NCBI GenBank assembly: GCA_033283385.1
Contig: JAWMQQ010000005.1
Span: 62,001-126,000, forward strand
Length of the DNA: 64,000 nucleotides
From: Mangrovimicrobium sp033283385
GTDB lineage: Bacteria > Pseudomonadota > Gammaproteobacteria > Pseudomonadales > Halieaceae
Reading direction: 5' to 3'
Both the position numbers and the translations under genes were made by a program. The notes under the pieces were generated by a model. The model was not told where the DNA came from. It was given only the letters and a program-made list of their open reading frames with translations, and made no database searches. Numbering within the stretch: position 1 is the stretch's first letter; each line of letters begins with the position of its first letter. This document shows, piece by piece, positions 53,517-63,214 of this stretch.

Positions 53517-54704
53517 GTGCCCGTCCTGTTTGGCGTGGTGCTGCTGGACCTGATCGGCTTCGGCATCGTCATTCCAATCCTGCCCTTCCTGTCGCCCCCG
53601 CTGGGGGCGGACAAGCTCGATATCGCGCTGATCGTGGCGATCTACGCCGCCTGCGCAGGCCTGTCCGGTATTTTCTGGGGGAAGCTCTCGGACCGGGTCG
53701 GCCGCAAACCGGTGATCATCGGCTGCCTGCTCGGCGGCGCAGCGGCCTACGCCTTCCTCGGCCTGGCCTCCAGCCTGTGGATGGTCTATGCCGCCCGCGC
53801 TTTCGCCGGCCTGATGGCGGGCAACCTCGGTGTCGCCTCGGCGATGATGGCGGATATCACCCGGCCGGAAGAGCGCGCCCGCGGCATGGCGATGATCGGC
53901 GCGGCCTTCGGCCTGGGCATGATTCTCGGGCCGATGATCGGCGGCCTGCTCGCCCACTTCGGCGGCAACTTCACCCTGCCCTGTTTGTTCGCCGGCGGCA
54001 TGAGCCTGCTGGCGGTGGTCGCCGCCGCGCGCTGGCTGCCGGAATCGCTGGACCCGCAGCGGCGGGCCGAACAGAGCGCGCAGCGTCGCAGCGGCGAGCG
54101 GGTATCCACCCTGGCCCTGCTGCGGCGCAGCGGCAATCGCCTGTTCGTGATGCAGTACCTCGTGCACAACGCCTGCGTCAGTTCCGGCACCTATATTTTC
54201 CCGCTGTGGGTGGCGGACCTGCTGGGCTGGAACGCCCGGGAGGTGGGCCTGGTCTTCGCCGTGCAGGGCGCCCTGATGGTAGTGCTGCAGGCGGGTGCCA
54301 TGGGCGCGCTGGTATTGGCCTTCGGCGAGTGGAGACTGCTGCGCATCACTGTCGGCGTGCTCTGCTCGGGCCTGCTGCTGGCGGCGGCGGCCGGTGATCA
54401 CATGCTGGCCATGGTCGGCTCCCTGTGGCTGGCCATGTCCGGCGCCACCCTGTGTATCCCCCTGCTCAACAGCATCATCACCCAGCGTACGCCGCAGTCC
54501 GACCGCGGGCGGGTGCTGGGCTCGACCTCGGCGGCCTCGTCCTGGGGGAGGGTGGTGGGGCCCGCGCTCAGCGGCCTGGGGCTGGGCAGCATCGGCTTTG
54601 CCTGGACCTGGGCGTTCTGGGCGCTGGTGGCGCTGTGCTACTTCGGCTGGGTACTGCGCGAATCCGCCCGCGCCCGGTTGGTAAAGCCGGCTGCCGGTGT
54701 CTAG
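53517..54704 (+). CDS. MFS exporter of the tetracycline-resistance-like (TCR/Tet) type
   Basis: The 395-residue protein has twelve hydrophobic segments. Motif A between TM2 and TM3 is GKLSDRVGRKPVII, and motif C near the fifth helix is AAFGLGMILGPMIGGLLA. It is a proton-driven exporter; the drug or metabolite is unknown. The start is GTG. It lies in tight linkage with ubiX. Confidence 0.9.
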   Translation: MPVLFGVVLLDLIGFGIVIPILPFLSPPLGADKLDIALIVAIYAACAGLSGIFWGKLSDRVGRKPVIIGCLLGGAAAYAFLGLASSLWMVYAARAFAGLMAGNLGVASAMMADITRPEERARGMAMIGAAFGLGMILGPMIGGLLAHFGGNFTLPCLFAGGMSLLAVVAAARWLPESLDPQRRAEQSAQRRSGERVSTLALLRRSGNRLFVMQYLVHNACVSSGTYIFPLWVADLLGWNAREVGLVFAVQGALMVVLQAGAMGALVLAFGEWRLLRITVGVLCSGLLLAAAAGDHMLAMVGSLWLAMSGATLCIPLLNSIITQRTPQSDRGRVLGSTSAASSWGRVVGPALSGLGLGSIGFAWTWAFWALVALCYFGWVLRESARARLVKPAAGV

Positions 54705-54735
54705 AGTTACTGCTGCCACATACCGGAGAGCGCGT

Positions 54736-55161
54736 ATGCCACTGCCCGAGCTTCACCCGCAACTGCTGGCGGACAGCCACTACCTCGGCCAGTTGCCGGC
54801 ATGCGCACTGCTGCTGCACCGCAACGCCAGCCTGCCCTGGTTCATCCTGGTGCCGGAGACCCGGCTCACCGATTTTCTCGACCTCCCCGAGGAGCACCGC
54901 ACGGCGGTGCTGGCGGATTGTGCCGCGGTATCGGAGTTCGTGAAATCGGTGCTGGGCTACCCCAGGATCAACTTCGCCGCCATCGGCAACATGGTGCCGC
55001 AGATGCACTTGCACGTGGTGGGCCGCTCGCCGCAGGACCCCTGCTGGCCGAAGCCGGTCTGGGGCAATCTCGCCGGCGCGGACGGCTATACGCCGGAAAC
55101 GCTGCAGGCGTGGCGCGGGGATCTCGAGCGCATGACCGGGCTGGGTTCCGTGGGGCAGTGA
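54736..55161 (+). CDS. HIT-family nucleotide hydrolase
   Basis: The 141-residue protein has the HIT region NMVPQMHLHVVGR. The first His of the H-x-H-x-H motif is replaced by Gln, as in a gammaproteobacterial subgroup, while the two catalytic-side His remain. HIT enzymes act on nucleotide phosphoramidates or dinucleotides. CGGAGAG precedes the ATG. Confidence 0.85.
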   Translation: MPLPELHPQLLADSHYLGQLPACALLLHRNASLPWFILVPETRLTDFLDLPEEHRTAVLADCAAVSEFVKSVLGYPRINFAAIGNMVPQMHLHVVGRSPQDPCWPKPVWGNLAGADGYTPETLQAWRGDLERMTGLGSVGQ

Positions 55162-55174
55162 GGAGCGGCATGCA

Positions 55175-56155
55175 ATGAAGCGCAAAGTACTGGTTACCCA
55201 TCGCCTGCCGGGCGAGCGCATCGGCGACCTGGCGGCCCACTGCGAGATGCGCGTCTGGCCCGGGCCGGGTCTGCTCGACGCCGCGCGCCTGCGCGAACTG
55301 GCCGCGGACTGCAGCGGCCTGCTGTGCCTGCTTACCGACCGTATCGATGCGGGCCTGGTGGATGCGCTGCCGCAGCTGGAGTTCGTCTCCAGCATGTCGG
55401 TGGGGGTGGACCACGTTGACGTGGCTGCGCTCACGGCGCGCGGCATCCCGCTGGGCAACACGCCCGGCGTGCTGGTGGAGACCACGGCGGATACCGCCTT
55501 CGCGCTGATGCTGGCGGCGGCGCGACGGGTCGTGGAGGCGGATCAGTTCGTGCGCGCCGGCAAGTGGGGGGCGGACAACGCCTGGTCGCCGGATTTCTTT
55601 ACCGGCGTGGACGTCGGCGGGGCCACCCTGGGCCTTGTCGGTTTCGGCGCCATCGGCCAGGCAGTGGCGCGCCGCGCCGCCGGCTTCGGCATGCGCGTAC
55701 TGGCCTGGAACCGCACGCCGAGGCAGGCGGAGGGTGTGGAATTCGTCGAGCTGGATGAGTTGCTGGCGCGCAGTGATTTTGTCTCGGTGCACGTCGCCCT
55801 GACCGGGGACACGAGGGAGCTGCTGGACGCCGCGCATATCGCCCGCATGAAGCCGGGCGCGGTGCTGGTGAATACCGCGCGCGGGGGCGTAGTGGAAGAG
55901 GCCGCGCTGGCGGCGGCGCTGGCGGACGGGCAGTTGGCCGCCGCGGGCGTGGATGTGTTCGAGCGCGAGCCGGTGGAGGCGGACAACCCGTTGCTGATGG
56001 CGCCGAACGTGGTGCTGGCGCCGCATATCGGCAGCGCCAGCCGCCGCACCCGGGCGCGCATGGCGGACCTCGCCGTGGAAAACGCGCTGGCGGCGCTGGA
56101 GGGGCGGCAGATGCCGCACTGTGTGAACCCGCAGGTTTACGCCGCGAGCGAATAG
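55175..56155 (+). CDS. D-isomer-specific 2-hydroxyacid dehydrogenase
   Basis: The 326-residue NAD(P)-dependent enzyme has the Rossmann motif LGLVGFGAIGQAVARR, the catalytic Arg region MKPGAVLVNTARGGVVEE, and the Glu/His pair in DVFEREP and LAPHIGSAS. It most resembles GhrB-type glyoxylate/hydroxypyruvate reductases. The substrate is not certain. It is 13 bp from the HIT gene and may be co-transcribed. Confidence 0.9.
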   Translation: MKRKVLVTHRLPGERIGDLAAHCEMRVWPGPGLLDAARLRELAADCSGLLCLLTDRIDAGLVDALPQLEFVSSMSVGVDHVDVAALTARGIPLGNTPGVLVETTADTAFALMLAAARRVVEADQFVRAGKWGADNAWSPDFFTGVDVGGATLGLVGFGAIGQAVARRAAGFGMRVLAWNRTPRQAEGVEFVELDELLARSDFVSVHVALTGDTRELLDAAHIARMKPGAVLVNTARGGVVEEAALAAALADGQLAAAGVDVFEREPVEADNPLLMAPNVVLAPHIGSASRRTRARMADLAVENALAALEGRQMPHCVNPQVYAASE

Positions 56156-56171
56156 CCGGCGGCGGCAGCTC

Positions 56172-56753
56172 TCACTCCGCGTTGGGCAGGTCGCCCAATC
56201 CCTTCCTGATACCCTGGTGGATCGCCTTTTCCAGTTTTTTCGGATCCGGCTGGTTGGTGCTCTCGACGATCTTGGTAATCAGCACGCTCCACACCTCGGT
56301 GTGGGTTGATGCGTCGTTGAACAGCAGGGCGATATTGTGGGTCTCGTGCACGCCGGCCAGGGCGTTGGCGTTGTCCACCATGGCCTGGTTGATCTGCCGG
56401 TTGGGCCGCGCGGAGGGGATCGGGTCGATGCCGCCGTAGGTGTCCTGGCTGCCCACGCCCTGCACGATACCCGGCGCCTGCAGGTAGTCGACGTCGAACT
56501 GCGCTTTATCGGCGTCCAGCACGTAGCCCTTGCTCGCCAGCTCCGCATCCACCTCACGGCGCACGACCCGGTCCATCAGGTAGATCGGGTCGCTGGAGTT
56601 CTGCGCGTTTTTCAGCGGCTCGCTGCGCCAGGTGTAGTACTTGTAGTGGCCGTCGACAAACTGGGTGACATCCGCCGGCTGTGTTTCGATGCCGCTGCAG
56701 GCAGCGAGAAGAAGCGGCAACCAGAGAGTTGCGAGAAGGTGTTTGATGCGCAT
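56172..56753 (-). CDS. DUF4136-type lipoprotein
   Basis: The 193-residue lipoprotein has a signal ending LLAAC (Cys19) and the DUF4136-like layout (HYKYYTWRS, VRREVDAELASKGYVL, FDVDYLQAPG, C-terminal IHQGIRKGLGDLP). GAGG lies a few bases before the ATG at 56753. It is convergent with the dehydrogenase gene. A paralogue lies at 5.4 kb. Confidence 0.85.
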   Translation of the reverse strand: MRIKHLLATLWLPLLLAACSGIETQPADVTQFVDGHYKYYTWRSEPLKNAQNSSDPIYLMDRVVRREVDAELASKGYVLDADKAQFDVDYLQAPGIVQGVGSQDTYGGIDPIPSARPNRQINQAMVDNANALAGVHETHNIALLFNDASTHTEVWSVLITKIVESTNQPDPKKLEKAIHQGIRKGLGDLPNAE

Positions 56754-56958
56754 GCTGGGCCTCGACTGACCGGGTGGTACGGAATGCCGCAAATGGTAGC
56801 AGGGCGCGGGCCATCGGGCCATTGGCTCTCTTCGCAAGATGGCAGGTGGCCAAGATGGCAAATTGGCGAAAAGCCCAGTTTTTTCGTGCTGTTGCGAGTA
56901 AGCCTTTGTTAGCATCTCAAAAATAGCCTGGGGTTATATCTTTTTGCGGGGGCAAAAA

Positions 56959-57951
56959 ATGATCTCGAGAAAGCTGATACGGACTGACCTGAACCTGCTG
57001 GTCGCACTGCAGATCCTGCTGGAGGAGCGCAACGTCACGCGCGCCGCGGAGCGCCTGTCGGTGAGCCAACCGGCGTTATCCAAGACCCTGCAGAAACTGC
57101 GCGACTCCTTCGAGGACGAGCTGTTCACCCGCACCGCCCACGGCCTGGTGCCGACCCCGCGTGCCGAGGAGCTCGCCGCGGACCTGCCGGCGCTGCTGGA
57201 ATCACTGGAAAAAGTGCTGGGCGACGCCGATTTCGATCCGGCGACCTATACCGGCACCTTCAAGCTGCTGCTGCCGCCGATCCTCTGCGAGGCGTTGCTG
57301 CCCGGCCTCGTGGCCGAGCTGCATGAGTCCGCGCCAGGGGTGCAGATCATCACCGCGGAGATTTCCCCGGATTACCAGGAGCAGCTGAAAAAGGGCGAGG
57401 TGGATTTCGCCGCCTTCGTCGCCCTGGAAACCGGCCGCGACATCCACGCCGAACCGATCACCACCCTGGCGCCGCGTTGTTACATGCGCCGGGACCACCC
57501 GCTGGCGAGCAAGAGCACGATCAGCCTGCAGGACTTTCTCGACTTCCCGCACCTGCGCCTCTACCTGCCGCGCCTGACCCGCGAGAACACCTCCATGGTC
57601 GACGACGTGCTGGGACAGTACGGCGTGCACCGCACCATCAGCCTGGAGACCACCCAGTTCGCCTCCGCCGTCGGCGTGCTTGCGCGCACCTCCTGCCTGC
57701 TGGTCGCCAACGCCGGGTTCGAGGCATCGGGCCTGTACAGCGAGCTGATCACCGGGCGCGAGCTGCCGGCGGAACTGGAGCGCATGATTCGCAACACCCA
57801 CAGCAGCAATCGCGGCCGCATGTCGCTGCTGCGCCACACGCGCACTTCGCGCAGCGCGCCGCACCAGTGGATGCGCGGCCTGCTGATGAAACACCTCAAC
57901 GGCCCCGGCGAGCAGGTAACGGTGTCGCGTCCGCTGCAGGCGATCTCCTGA
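56959..57951 (+). CDS. LysR-family transcriptional regulator
   Basis: The 330-residue protein has the N-terminal LysR helix-turn-helix (RTDLNLLVALQILLEERNVT, then RAAERLSVSQPALSKTLQ) and a periplasmic-binding-like effector domain with a late LLVANAGFEASGLY segment. The start ATG lies within an A tract after GGGGG. It belongs to the NahR/LinR-like half of LysR by the opening DLNLL. It is divergent from the DUF4136 gene, the only obvious neighbour target. Confidence 0.9.
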   Translation: MISRKLIRTDLNLLVALQILLEERNVTRAAERLSVSQPALSKTLQKLRDSFEDELFTRTAHGLVPTPRAEELAADLPALLESLEKVLGDADFDPATYTGTFKLLLPPILCEALLPGLVAELHESAPGVQIITAEISPDYQEQLKKGEVDFAAFVALETGRDIHAEPITTLAPRCYMRRDHPLASKSTISLQDFLDFPHLRLYLPRLTRENTSMVDDVLGQYGVHRTISLETTQFASAVGVLARTSCLLVANAGFEASGLYSELITGRELPAELERMIRNTHSSNRGRMSLLRHTRTSRSAPHQWMRGLLMKHLNGPGEQVTVSRPLQAIS

Positions 57952-58544
57952 GCGCCGGGACTCGTCCCCGCGGTCTGCAAGGGATCTCCTTTCCTAGGTA
58001 GCTTCCTTTCGGCTTTCGCTTTCACCGTTTGAGTGGGCGGCCTTCGGCCACCTGCGTCGCCTGTGGGCGGTCATGCTCTTTTGCTCCATTACGGGACGCT
58101 TGCGGCGCGTTGACCTGTTGGTGCCCGGAATTGGCGGGAAGGTGTCTTGCACTTGATGCGCATGGACATAGCGAGCGTGATGGCGGGACGCTGGTTGGGG
58201 TGTGGTGGTATGGAGCGGGTCGGTGGTGTGGCGGCTCCGCGGGGTATCGGGGTCGCACCGACGTCCCTCCAAGTCCGCAAAAGAGCATGCCCACCCACAG
58301 TCAACGCGGGGAGGGAAGGCCGGGCTCTCGCACTTCGTCGGGGCGCGCTGTTCGTCAATCGAGGCAAGCGATGCGGGCCGCGGCTCGCTGAAGTGGGCGG
58401 ACGACTTGCAGCGCTCGCGCGTCGATTCAGGCCGTGCTTTCGCCAGCCGCGGTTAGCGATGCAGCGGCCGCAAGGCCGCCACCCCGGGGAGTACTCCGAC
58501 AACGCATGGCGCCCACAGTGAGCCGCGTCGCGAGAAGCCGACCG
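57952..58544. other. 593-bp gap without a convincing gene
   Basis: The open frames here have Arg/Pro/Ser-rich products with no domain. A hairpin GCGGCC-GCAA-GGCCGC with a GNRA tetraloop lies at 58464-58479, and a shorter GGCC-TTC-GGCC at 58039. Base use differs from the genes on both sides, with many GGGCGG and GTGGG runs. A structured RNA or a dispersed intergenic repeat is possible. Confidence 0.5.
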
Positions 58545-59450
58545 TTAGTGGGCGGTTTCGCCGGCGCCCGACAGAAGCATGCCGTCGATGCCCGAGAGCT
58601 TGTCGAAGTCGTAGCCACTGAGCTTGAACAGGAAGGGAAAGGCGCTGCTGCGCACATAGTGCGCGTCGCCCAGCTTGTAGAACTTCAGGGTGATTTCCCC
58701 GCGCAGCGACACCACCTGCAGGATCATGTCGGCCTCGTGCTGCTTCACATCGGCTACCTGCTCCTGGTTGGCGACGCCCTCCAGCCGCAGCGTCTTCAGC
58801 GCATCCAGCAGCGCCTTCAATTCGCGCGGGTCGGGCTCGCCGCCCTCGCCCAGCAGCCACCGGCCGGAACTGCGGTCCAGGCTGTAGCCGTCGGAGGTGA
58901 TGCGCAGCGGGGCGCGCACCTGCAGCAGGGCCGGGTCCAGCCAGCCGCCCTCCTCGGCGGGCAGCTTGAACAGTTCCAGCGGCACACTGTAGATCGGGTC
59001 CTCACCGGCGCTGCGCGCGTGCACCTTGCGGAAGCCCGGCGAGGTGCCGAGGTAGACGCTGCCCAGCTCGCGCTGCTGCGCCGACAGCGTCAGCTTCAGC
59101 CGGAACAGGTAGGAGGCGACCTGGAAGCGCTGCCGTGCGGCGCCGCTGTGGGCTACCGGCCAGCCGGGGTCGGTGTCGGTAAGCACTTCCAGCAGTTTGC
59201 CCACCCGCTCGCTGTCTGCGGGCAGGCCCTTCAGCCCGGGCAGTATCCAGCCGTGGTCGCCGCGTTGCAGCAGCGCCACATGGCCCTCGGGGTCCTCCAG
59301 CCGCAGCTCGTCCACCACGTAACCGTCGGTCCTCACGAGGTGTGGGCTGGTGGGCGTATCGGTGCCACCGGGGCCTGCGCCGTGCTGGTAGCCGAGCGCC
59401 GCCAGCTGCACCAGCAACAAAAGCAGCAGGACTATATTCGGCCGGTTCAC
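58545..59450 (-). CDS. DUF4340 domain protein of the GldG-type ABC locus
   Basis: The 301-residue protein has an N-terminal anchor (IVLLLLLLVQLAALGY), then the DUF4340 domain (LHLVRTDGYVVDELRLED-like strand start, LLQRGDHGWILP, a C-terminal KFYKLGDAHYVRSSAFPFLF). The GTG start overlaps the TGA of the upstream gene by four bases. DUF4340 proteins accompany GldG/GldF-type ABC systems in many non-gliding bacteria; the transported substance is unknown. Confidence 0.88.
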   Translation of the reverse strand: MNRPNIVLLLLLLVQLAALGYQHGAGPGGTDTPTSPHLVRTDGYVVDELRLEDPEGHVALLQRGDHGWILPGLKGLPADSERVGKLLEVLTDTDPGWPVAHSGAARQRFQVASYLFRLKLTLSAQQRELGSVYLGTSPGFRKVHARSAGEDPIYSVPLELFKLPAEEGGWLDPALLQVRAPLRITSDGYSLDRSSGRWLLGEGGEPDPRELKALLDALKTLRLEGVANQEQVADVKQHEADMILQVVSLRGEITLKFYKLGDAHYVRSSAFPFLFKLSGYDFDKLSGIDGMLLSGAGETAH

Positions 59451-62275
59451 AGCCCCAGCTCCCGGCGGAACCAGGCGCGGCGCCGGCGCCGCAGCAGCCA
59501 GGCGACGAGCCCGGTGAGCAGCAGCCAGGCGATCGCGGCGGCGTAGTTGAACAGCTCCAGCCCGACACGCATGCGCTGTTCCATAGGCGGCAGCGTGCGG
59601 TTGAAGTGCGCGCGGGCGCGGATGCCGAGGAAGCGCTCCTCGCGCAGGGACCAGTCCAGCGTGTTGTTGAGCAGCTGCAGCGGGCCGAGGTACTGGGTGC
59701 CGGAAGCGCGCACCAGGGCGCCGAGCACGCGGTCGCTGAGGAAATCATTGGAGGGGAACACCACCAGCCGGGCGGATTCCGGCGAGCGGCGCACGAAGTT
59801 GTGGGCGGCCGAAGTGGCGCCGGGCAACTCGTTGAGCCGCGCCGGCGGCTGCTCGAAGTAACTGTCGAAGCGCCCCTGCAGCGACGCGCCGAGCAGCACG
59901 CGCCCGGTCTCGTCAGGCGCCTGCCACCGGCGCCCCTGCTGCGGTGTGATATCAGGGTCGACGCTGCTCCAGGCGTCCTCGCTGGTCCACAGCAGCGGGG
60001 TGTAGCGCACGCCCTCGGGAGCGTCGATTTTCAGCGGTGAGGCCCAGGCCATGGTGACGTGGGGCAGGTTGCGACTCACCGGCTGGTCGGACAGGCCGTC
60101 ATCGCGCACGTCGACGAAGTAGGGATAGTCGACTACCTGCACGTCGTGGAATTCATAGTCGCCGCTGACCCGCTTCACCGGCGCCGGGAAGCTGCCGTGG
60201 CGCCTGTCCAGCACCAGGCTCTTGCCGATGCTCACGCCGTTGTGTTTCAGCCAGTCCCGCAGGCCGCTGTTGCGCGGCTGCAGTTCCAGTCCGTCGTCAC
60301 CCGGCTGCACCGTCCAGGGCGAGGTGGCGAGGATCACCGTGCCGCCGCGCATCAGGAACTGGTCCACGGCGAACAGGCCCGCGTCGTCCAGGTTCTGCGG
60401 CGCGATCACCACCAGCACGTCGGCCTGCGGGCTGACCGAGCCGTCCCCGAGGTTCTCCCGCTCCAGGGTGTGGTCCTGGGTGATGGTGTCCTGCAGGGTA
60501 TTGAAAGCCGGGCCGCCCAGGCCGTGCTTCGCCACCTGTGGGTTCACCTGCGGCGCGGCCAGCGCCACCGTCTTGGTGAAGTTGTGGGCGAAGCGCTTGA
60601 GCCCGGCGTCCAGCGCCTGGCGGAACTCGCCGGGATCGAAGTTGCCGGTGGGCAGGCGCACAACCTGTTTGCTGTCCGCCAGCGTGAGGTAGAAATAGAA
60701 CTCCCGGTCCTTGTCCAGCGGGTCGTGCATGGGGGCGAACCCCCAGTCCTGCTGGATGCGCCGGGCCAGTTCGCCGTCGCCGTCCTCGGGGTGCAGGAAG
60801 CGGAAGCTGAACTTGCCGTTGGAGGCTTTCTCGGCTGTTTCCAGCGATGACAGGATGGTATCGCGGTAGGCAACCATGTCCGGCGGCAGGCGCGCGTCGT
60901 CGGAAACGTAGCCGATAAACTCCACCGGCTGGTCGATGCCGGCGAACAGGTCGCCGCCGGCGCGGTAGTTGTAGAGCACGTCGCGGATCGCCCGGCTGAT
61001 ATCGTACTCGGGGTTGCGCAGCTGCACCTCGGGCTGGCCGCTGGTGGCGGTGCGCACCTCGATCAGGTCGGCGAAGGACAGCACCTTGAACTCGCTGGCG
61101 TACTGCACCAGTACCTGGAAGTAGGCGTTGACCAGCGAGGTCTGGTAGCGGTCCGCCACCTGGATGGGCGTGGGCTTGATGCCATAGCGCTCGTTGGCCT
61201 CGCGCTCCAGCGCAGGGTCGTCCGCCGGGTCGACGAACTCCACCCGCACGTTGCCGTGGCCGGCGGCGGCGTATTCCTCGATCAAATCCTTGAGCTGCGG
61301 CTCCAGCGGCGCCAGCAGCGGGTGGTTGCGGGCGCTGAAATAGCCGCGGATCAGCAGCGGTTCGCGCAGGTCGTCCACCAGTTCGCGGCTGGCGGCGGAG
61401 ATCGAGTAGAGGCCACCCTGGGTGATGTCCCGGCGCAGGTCGGTGACGTGGGACAGCCACAGGTTGGCGGCCAGCAGGTTGGCCAGCAACAGCACGATGC
61501 CGATGCGCCAGTGGCGCTGGCGCGGCGTGGTGGCCAGGCGCGCCCAGCCCTCGCGCTCCAGCGTGTAGACGTTGAGGCCGAGGAAGGCGATGGTGATGCT
61601 CAGGTAGTAGAACAGGTCGCGGGCGTCGATCACGCCGCGGGTGATACTGGTGAAGCGCGAGCCGCTGCCGAGGCTGCGCAGCAGGTCGGCGCCGCTGGCG
61701 GAGAAAAAGCCGGTGAGCAGGTCGCTGCCGAGCAGGTAGAGGCCGCCGCACAGGGCTACCGAGCCGATCAGCGCGACGATGGCGTTGTCGGTGCGCGAGG
61801 AGACATACAGGCCGATGCTGAGGTAGGCCGCCCCCAGCATTGCGCTCGCGAGATAGCCGGCGAGCACCGGCCCCCAGTCCAGGTCGGCGATGGCGGCGAC
61901 CATCAGTGGCAGGGGCGCGGTGGCAGCCAGCGCCAGCAGCAGCAGGATCTCGCAGGCGTAGAACTTGCCGAGCACGAAGCGCCACAGCGGGCTGGGTTGC
62001 ACCAGCACGTGCTCCAGTGTGCCGCTGCGGCGCTCCTCGCTCCACATGCGCATGGTGATCGCGCTGCACAGGAAGATCAGCAGTACCGGCATCCACTCGA
62101 ACAGCGGGCGCACATCGGCGATGTTGCGGGCGAAGAACGATTCGGCCCAGAACACGATAAACAGGCACACTCCGGCAAAGGCCGAGAGAAACAGCCAGGC
62201 CACCGGGGAGGCGAAGAACATCCCCAGCTCCTTGCGCAGCAGCCGGCGCGCCACGGGGCGGGTTTCAAGCTTCAC
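59447..62275 (-). CDS. Fused ABC-2 permease and GldG-like protein
   Basis: The 942-residue protein has an ABC-2 permease half at residues 1-~250 with six membrane segments (including LFLSAFAGVCLFIVFWAE and LLALAATAPLPLMVAAIADL). A further helix (IGIVLLLANLLAANLWL) leads into a ~600-residue periplasmic GldG-like domain (VRVEFVDPADDPALEREANE; VLVVIAPQNLDDAGLFAVDQ) and a C-terminal anchor (IAWLLLTGLVAWLL). In many genomes the permease and GldG are separate genes; here they form one chain. The cargo is unknown. Confidence 0.9.
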   Translation of the reverse strand: MKLETRPVARRLLRKELGMFFASPVAWLFLSAFAGVCLFIVFWAESFFARNIADVRPLFEWMPVLLIFLCSAITMRMWSEERRSGTLEHVLVQPSPLWRFVLGKFYACEILLLLALAATAPLPLMVAAIADLDWGPVLAGYLASAMLGAAYLSIGLYVSSRTDNAIVALIGSVALCGGLYLLGSDLLTGFFSASGADLLRSLGSGSRFTSITRGVIDARDLFYYLSITIAFLGLNVYTLEREGWARLATTPRQRHWRIGIVLLLANLLAANLWLSHVTDLRRDITQGGLYSISAASRELVDDLREPLLIRGYFSARNHPLLAPLEPQLKDLIEEYAAAGHGNVRVEFVDPADDPALEREANERYGIKPTPIQVADRYQTSLVNAYFQVLVQYASEFKVLSFADLIEVRTATSGQPEVQLRNPEYDISRAIRDVLYNYRAGGDLFAGIDQPVEFIGYVSDDARLPPDMVAYRDTILSSLETAEKASNGKFSFRFLHPEDGDGELARRIQQDWGFAPMHDPLDKDREFYFYLTLADSKQVVRLPTGNFDPGEFRQALDAGLKRFAHNFTKTVALAAPQVNPQVAKHGLGGPAFNTLQDTITQDHTLERENLGDGSVSPQADVLVVIAPQNLDDAGLFAVDQFLMRGGTVILATSPWTVQPGDDGLELQPRNSGLRDWLKHNGVSIGKSLVLDRRHGSFPAPVKRVSGDYEFHDVQVVDYPYFVDVRDDGLSDQPVSRNLPHVTMAWASPLKIDAPEGVRYTPLLWTSEDAWSSVDPDITPQQGRRWQAPDETGRVLLGASLQGRFDSYFEQPPARLNELPGATSAAHNFVRRSPESARLVVFPSNDFLSDRVLGALVRASGTQYLGPLQLLNNTLDWSLREERFLGIRARAHFNRTLPPMEQRMRVGLELFNYAAAIAWLLLTGLVAWLLRRRRRAWFRRELGL

Positions 62276-63194
62276 CGATCACCTCGTGGAAGATGTCTTC
62301 CAGGTGGCGACTGGTGGATTCCAGCCGGTAGAGTTTCGCGCCGGCCTCGTGTACACGCTCGGCGACCAGGCCCGCCACGGTTTCGCTGTCGGCGTCCTCG
62401 GCCAGCTGCAGGCACCAGGCCTGTATATCGCCTTCGGACATCTGCGCGGTGACTGCGGCGACCCCGGGCAGCGACTCCAGTGCCGCGCCGAGGCCGCTGC
62501 TCGAGGTGCAGGTGCGCAGCAGCAACTCGCCGCAGCGGCGCAGGGCCGCGATGGACTGGTCCAGGGCCAGCTGGCCGTTGCGCAGGATCAGCACGCGGTC
62601 ACACACCGCCTCCACCTCCTGCATGATGTGGGTGGAGACGATCACCGTGGCGCGGCGCGCCAGGTTGCCGATCAGCTCGCGCATGTGCTCGGTCTGGCGC
62701 GGGTCCAGGCCGTTGGTGGGCTCGTCGAGTATCAGGTAGCGCGGCCGGCCGAGAATCGCCTGGGCCACGCCGACCCGCTGCTTCTGCCCGCGCGACAGCC
62801 GCCCGATGGGCTCCAGCGCGAGGTCGTGCAACTCGGTGGCCACCAGCGCCTCGCGGATGGTGCGCATGCGGGCTTCGCCGGCGATACCCTTGGCGATCGC
62901 GACATAGTCGAGGTAGTCCGCGATATACATTTCCGGGTAGACCGGCAGGTTCTCCGGCAGGTAACCCAACTGCCGCTGTATGCAGTAGGCGTTCTGTCCC
63001 AGCCGCTCCCCGTCGACGGTGATCTCGCCGGTGGTCGGCTCCAGGTAACCCGCCAGCATGCGCATGATGGTGGTCTTGCCCGCGCCGTTGGGCCCGAGCA
63101 GGCCGACGACCTCGTGATCCTCGATGCGGAACGAGACATTGGAGACCGCCGTGGTGCGGCCGAATCGGCGGGTGAGGTGGTTGGCTTCTATCAT
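62265..63194 (-). CDS. ABC transporter ATPase of the GldG-type locus
   Basis: The 309-residue ATPase has Walker A (LLGPNGAGKTTIMRML), the signature LSRGQKQRVGVAQ, Walker B (YLILDEPTNGLDP) and the H-loop STHIMQ. The C-terminal ~90-residue extension is usual for ABC-2 ATPases. It overlaps the permease gene by 11 bp and leads the operon. Confidence 0.95.
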   Translation of the reverse strand: MIEANHLTRRFGRTTAVSNVSFRIEDHEVVGLLGPNGAGKTTIMRMLAGYLEPTTGEITVDGERLGQNAYCIQRQLGYLPENLPVYPEMYIADYLDYVAIAKGIAGEARMRTIREALVATELHDLALEPIGRLSRGQKQRVGVAQAILGRPRYLILDEPTNGLDPRQTEHMRELIGNLARRATVIVSTHIMQEVEAVCDRVLILRNGQLALDQSIAALRRCGELLLRTCTSSSGLGAALESLPGVAAVTAQMSEGDIQAWCLQLAEDADSETVAGLVAERVHEAGAKLYRLESTSRHLEDIFHEVIGEA

Positions 63195-63214
63195 TATTCG
63201 TTATGCCCCGCCGT

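Noticed and set aside
56830..56870. Short direct repeat (AAGATGGCA) before the LysR gene as a regulatory array
   Set aside because: Only two copies with no T-N11-A type LysR palindrome could be seen; not enough to call a site.
58022..58294. A 90-codon minus-strand frame in the gene-free stretch
   Set aside because: The product is Pro/His/Arg-rich, has no ribosome binding site of note and no family; it looks like a spurious annotation of repeat DNA.
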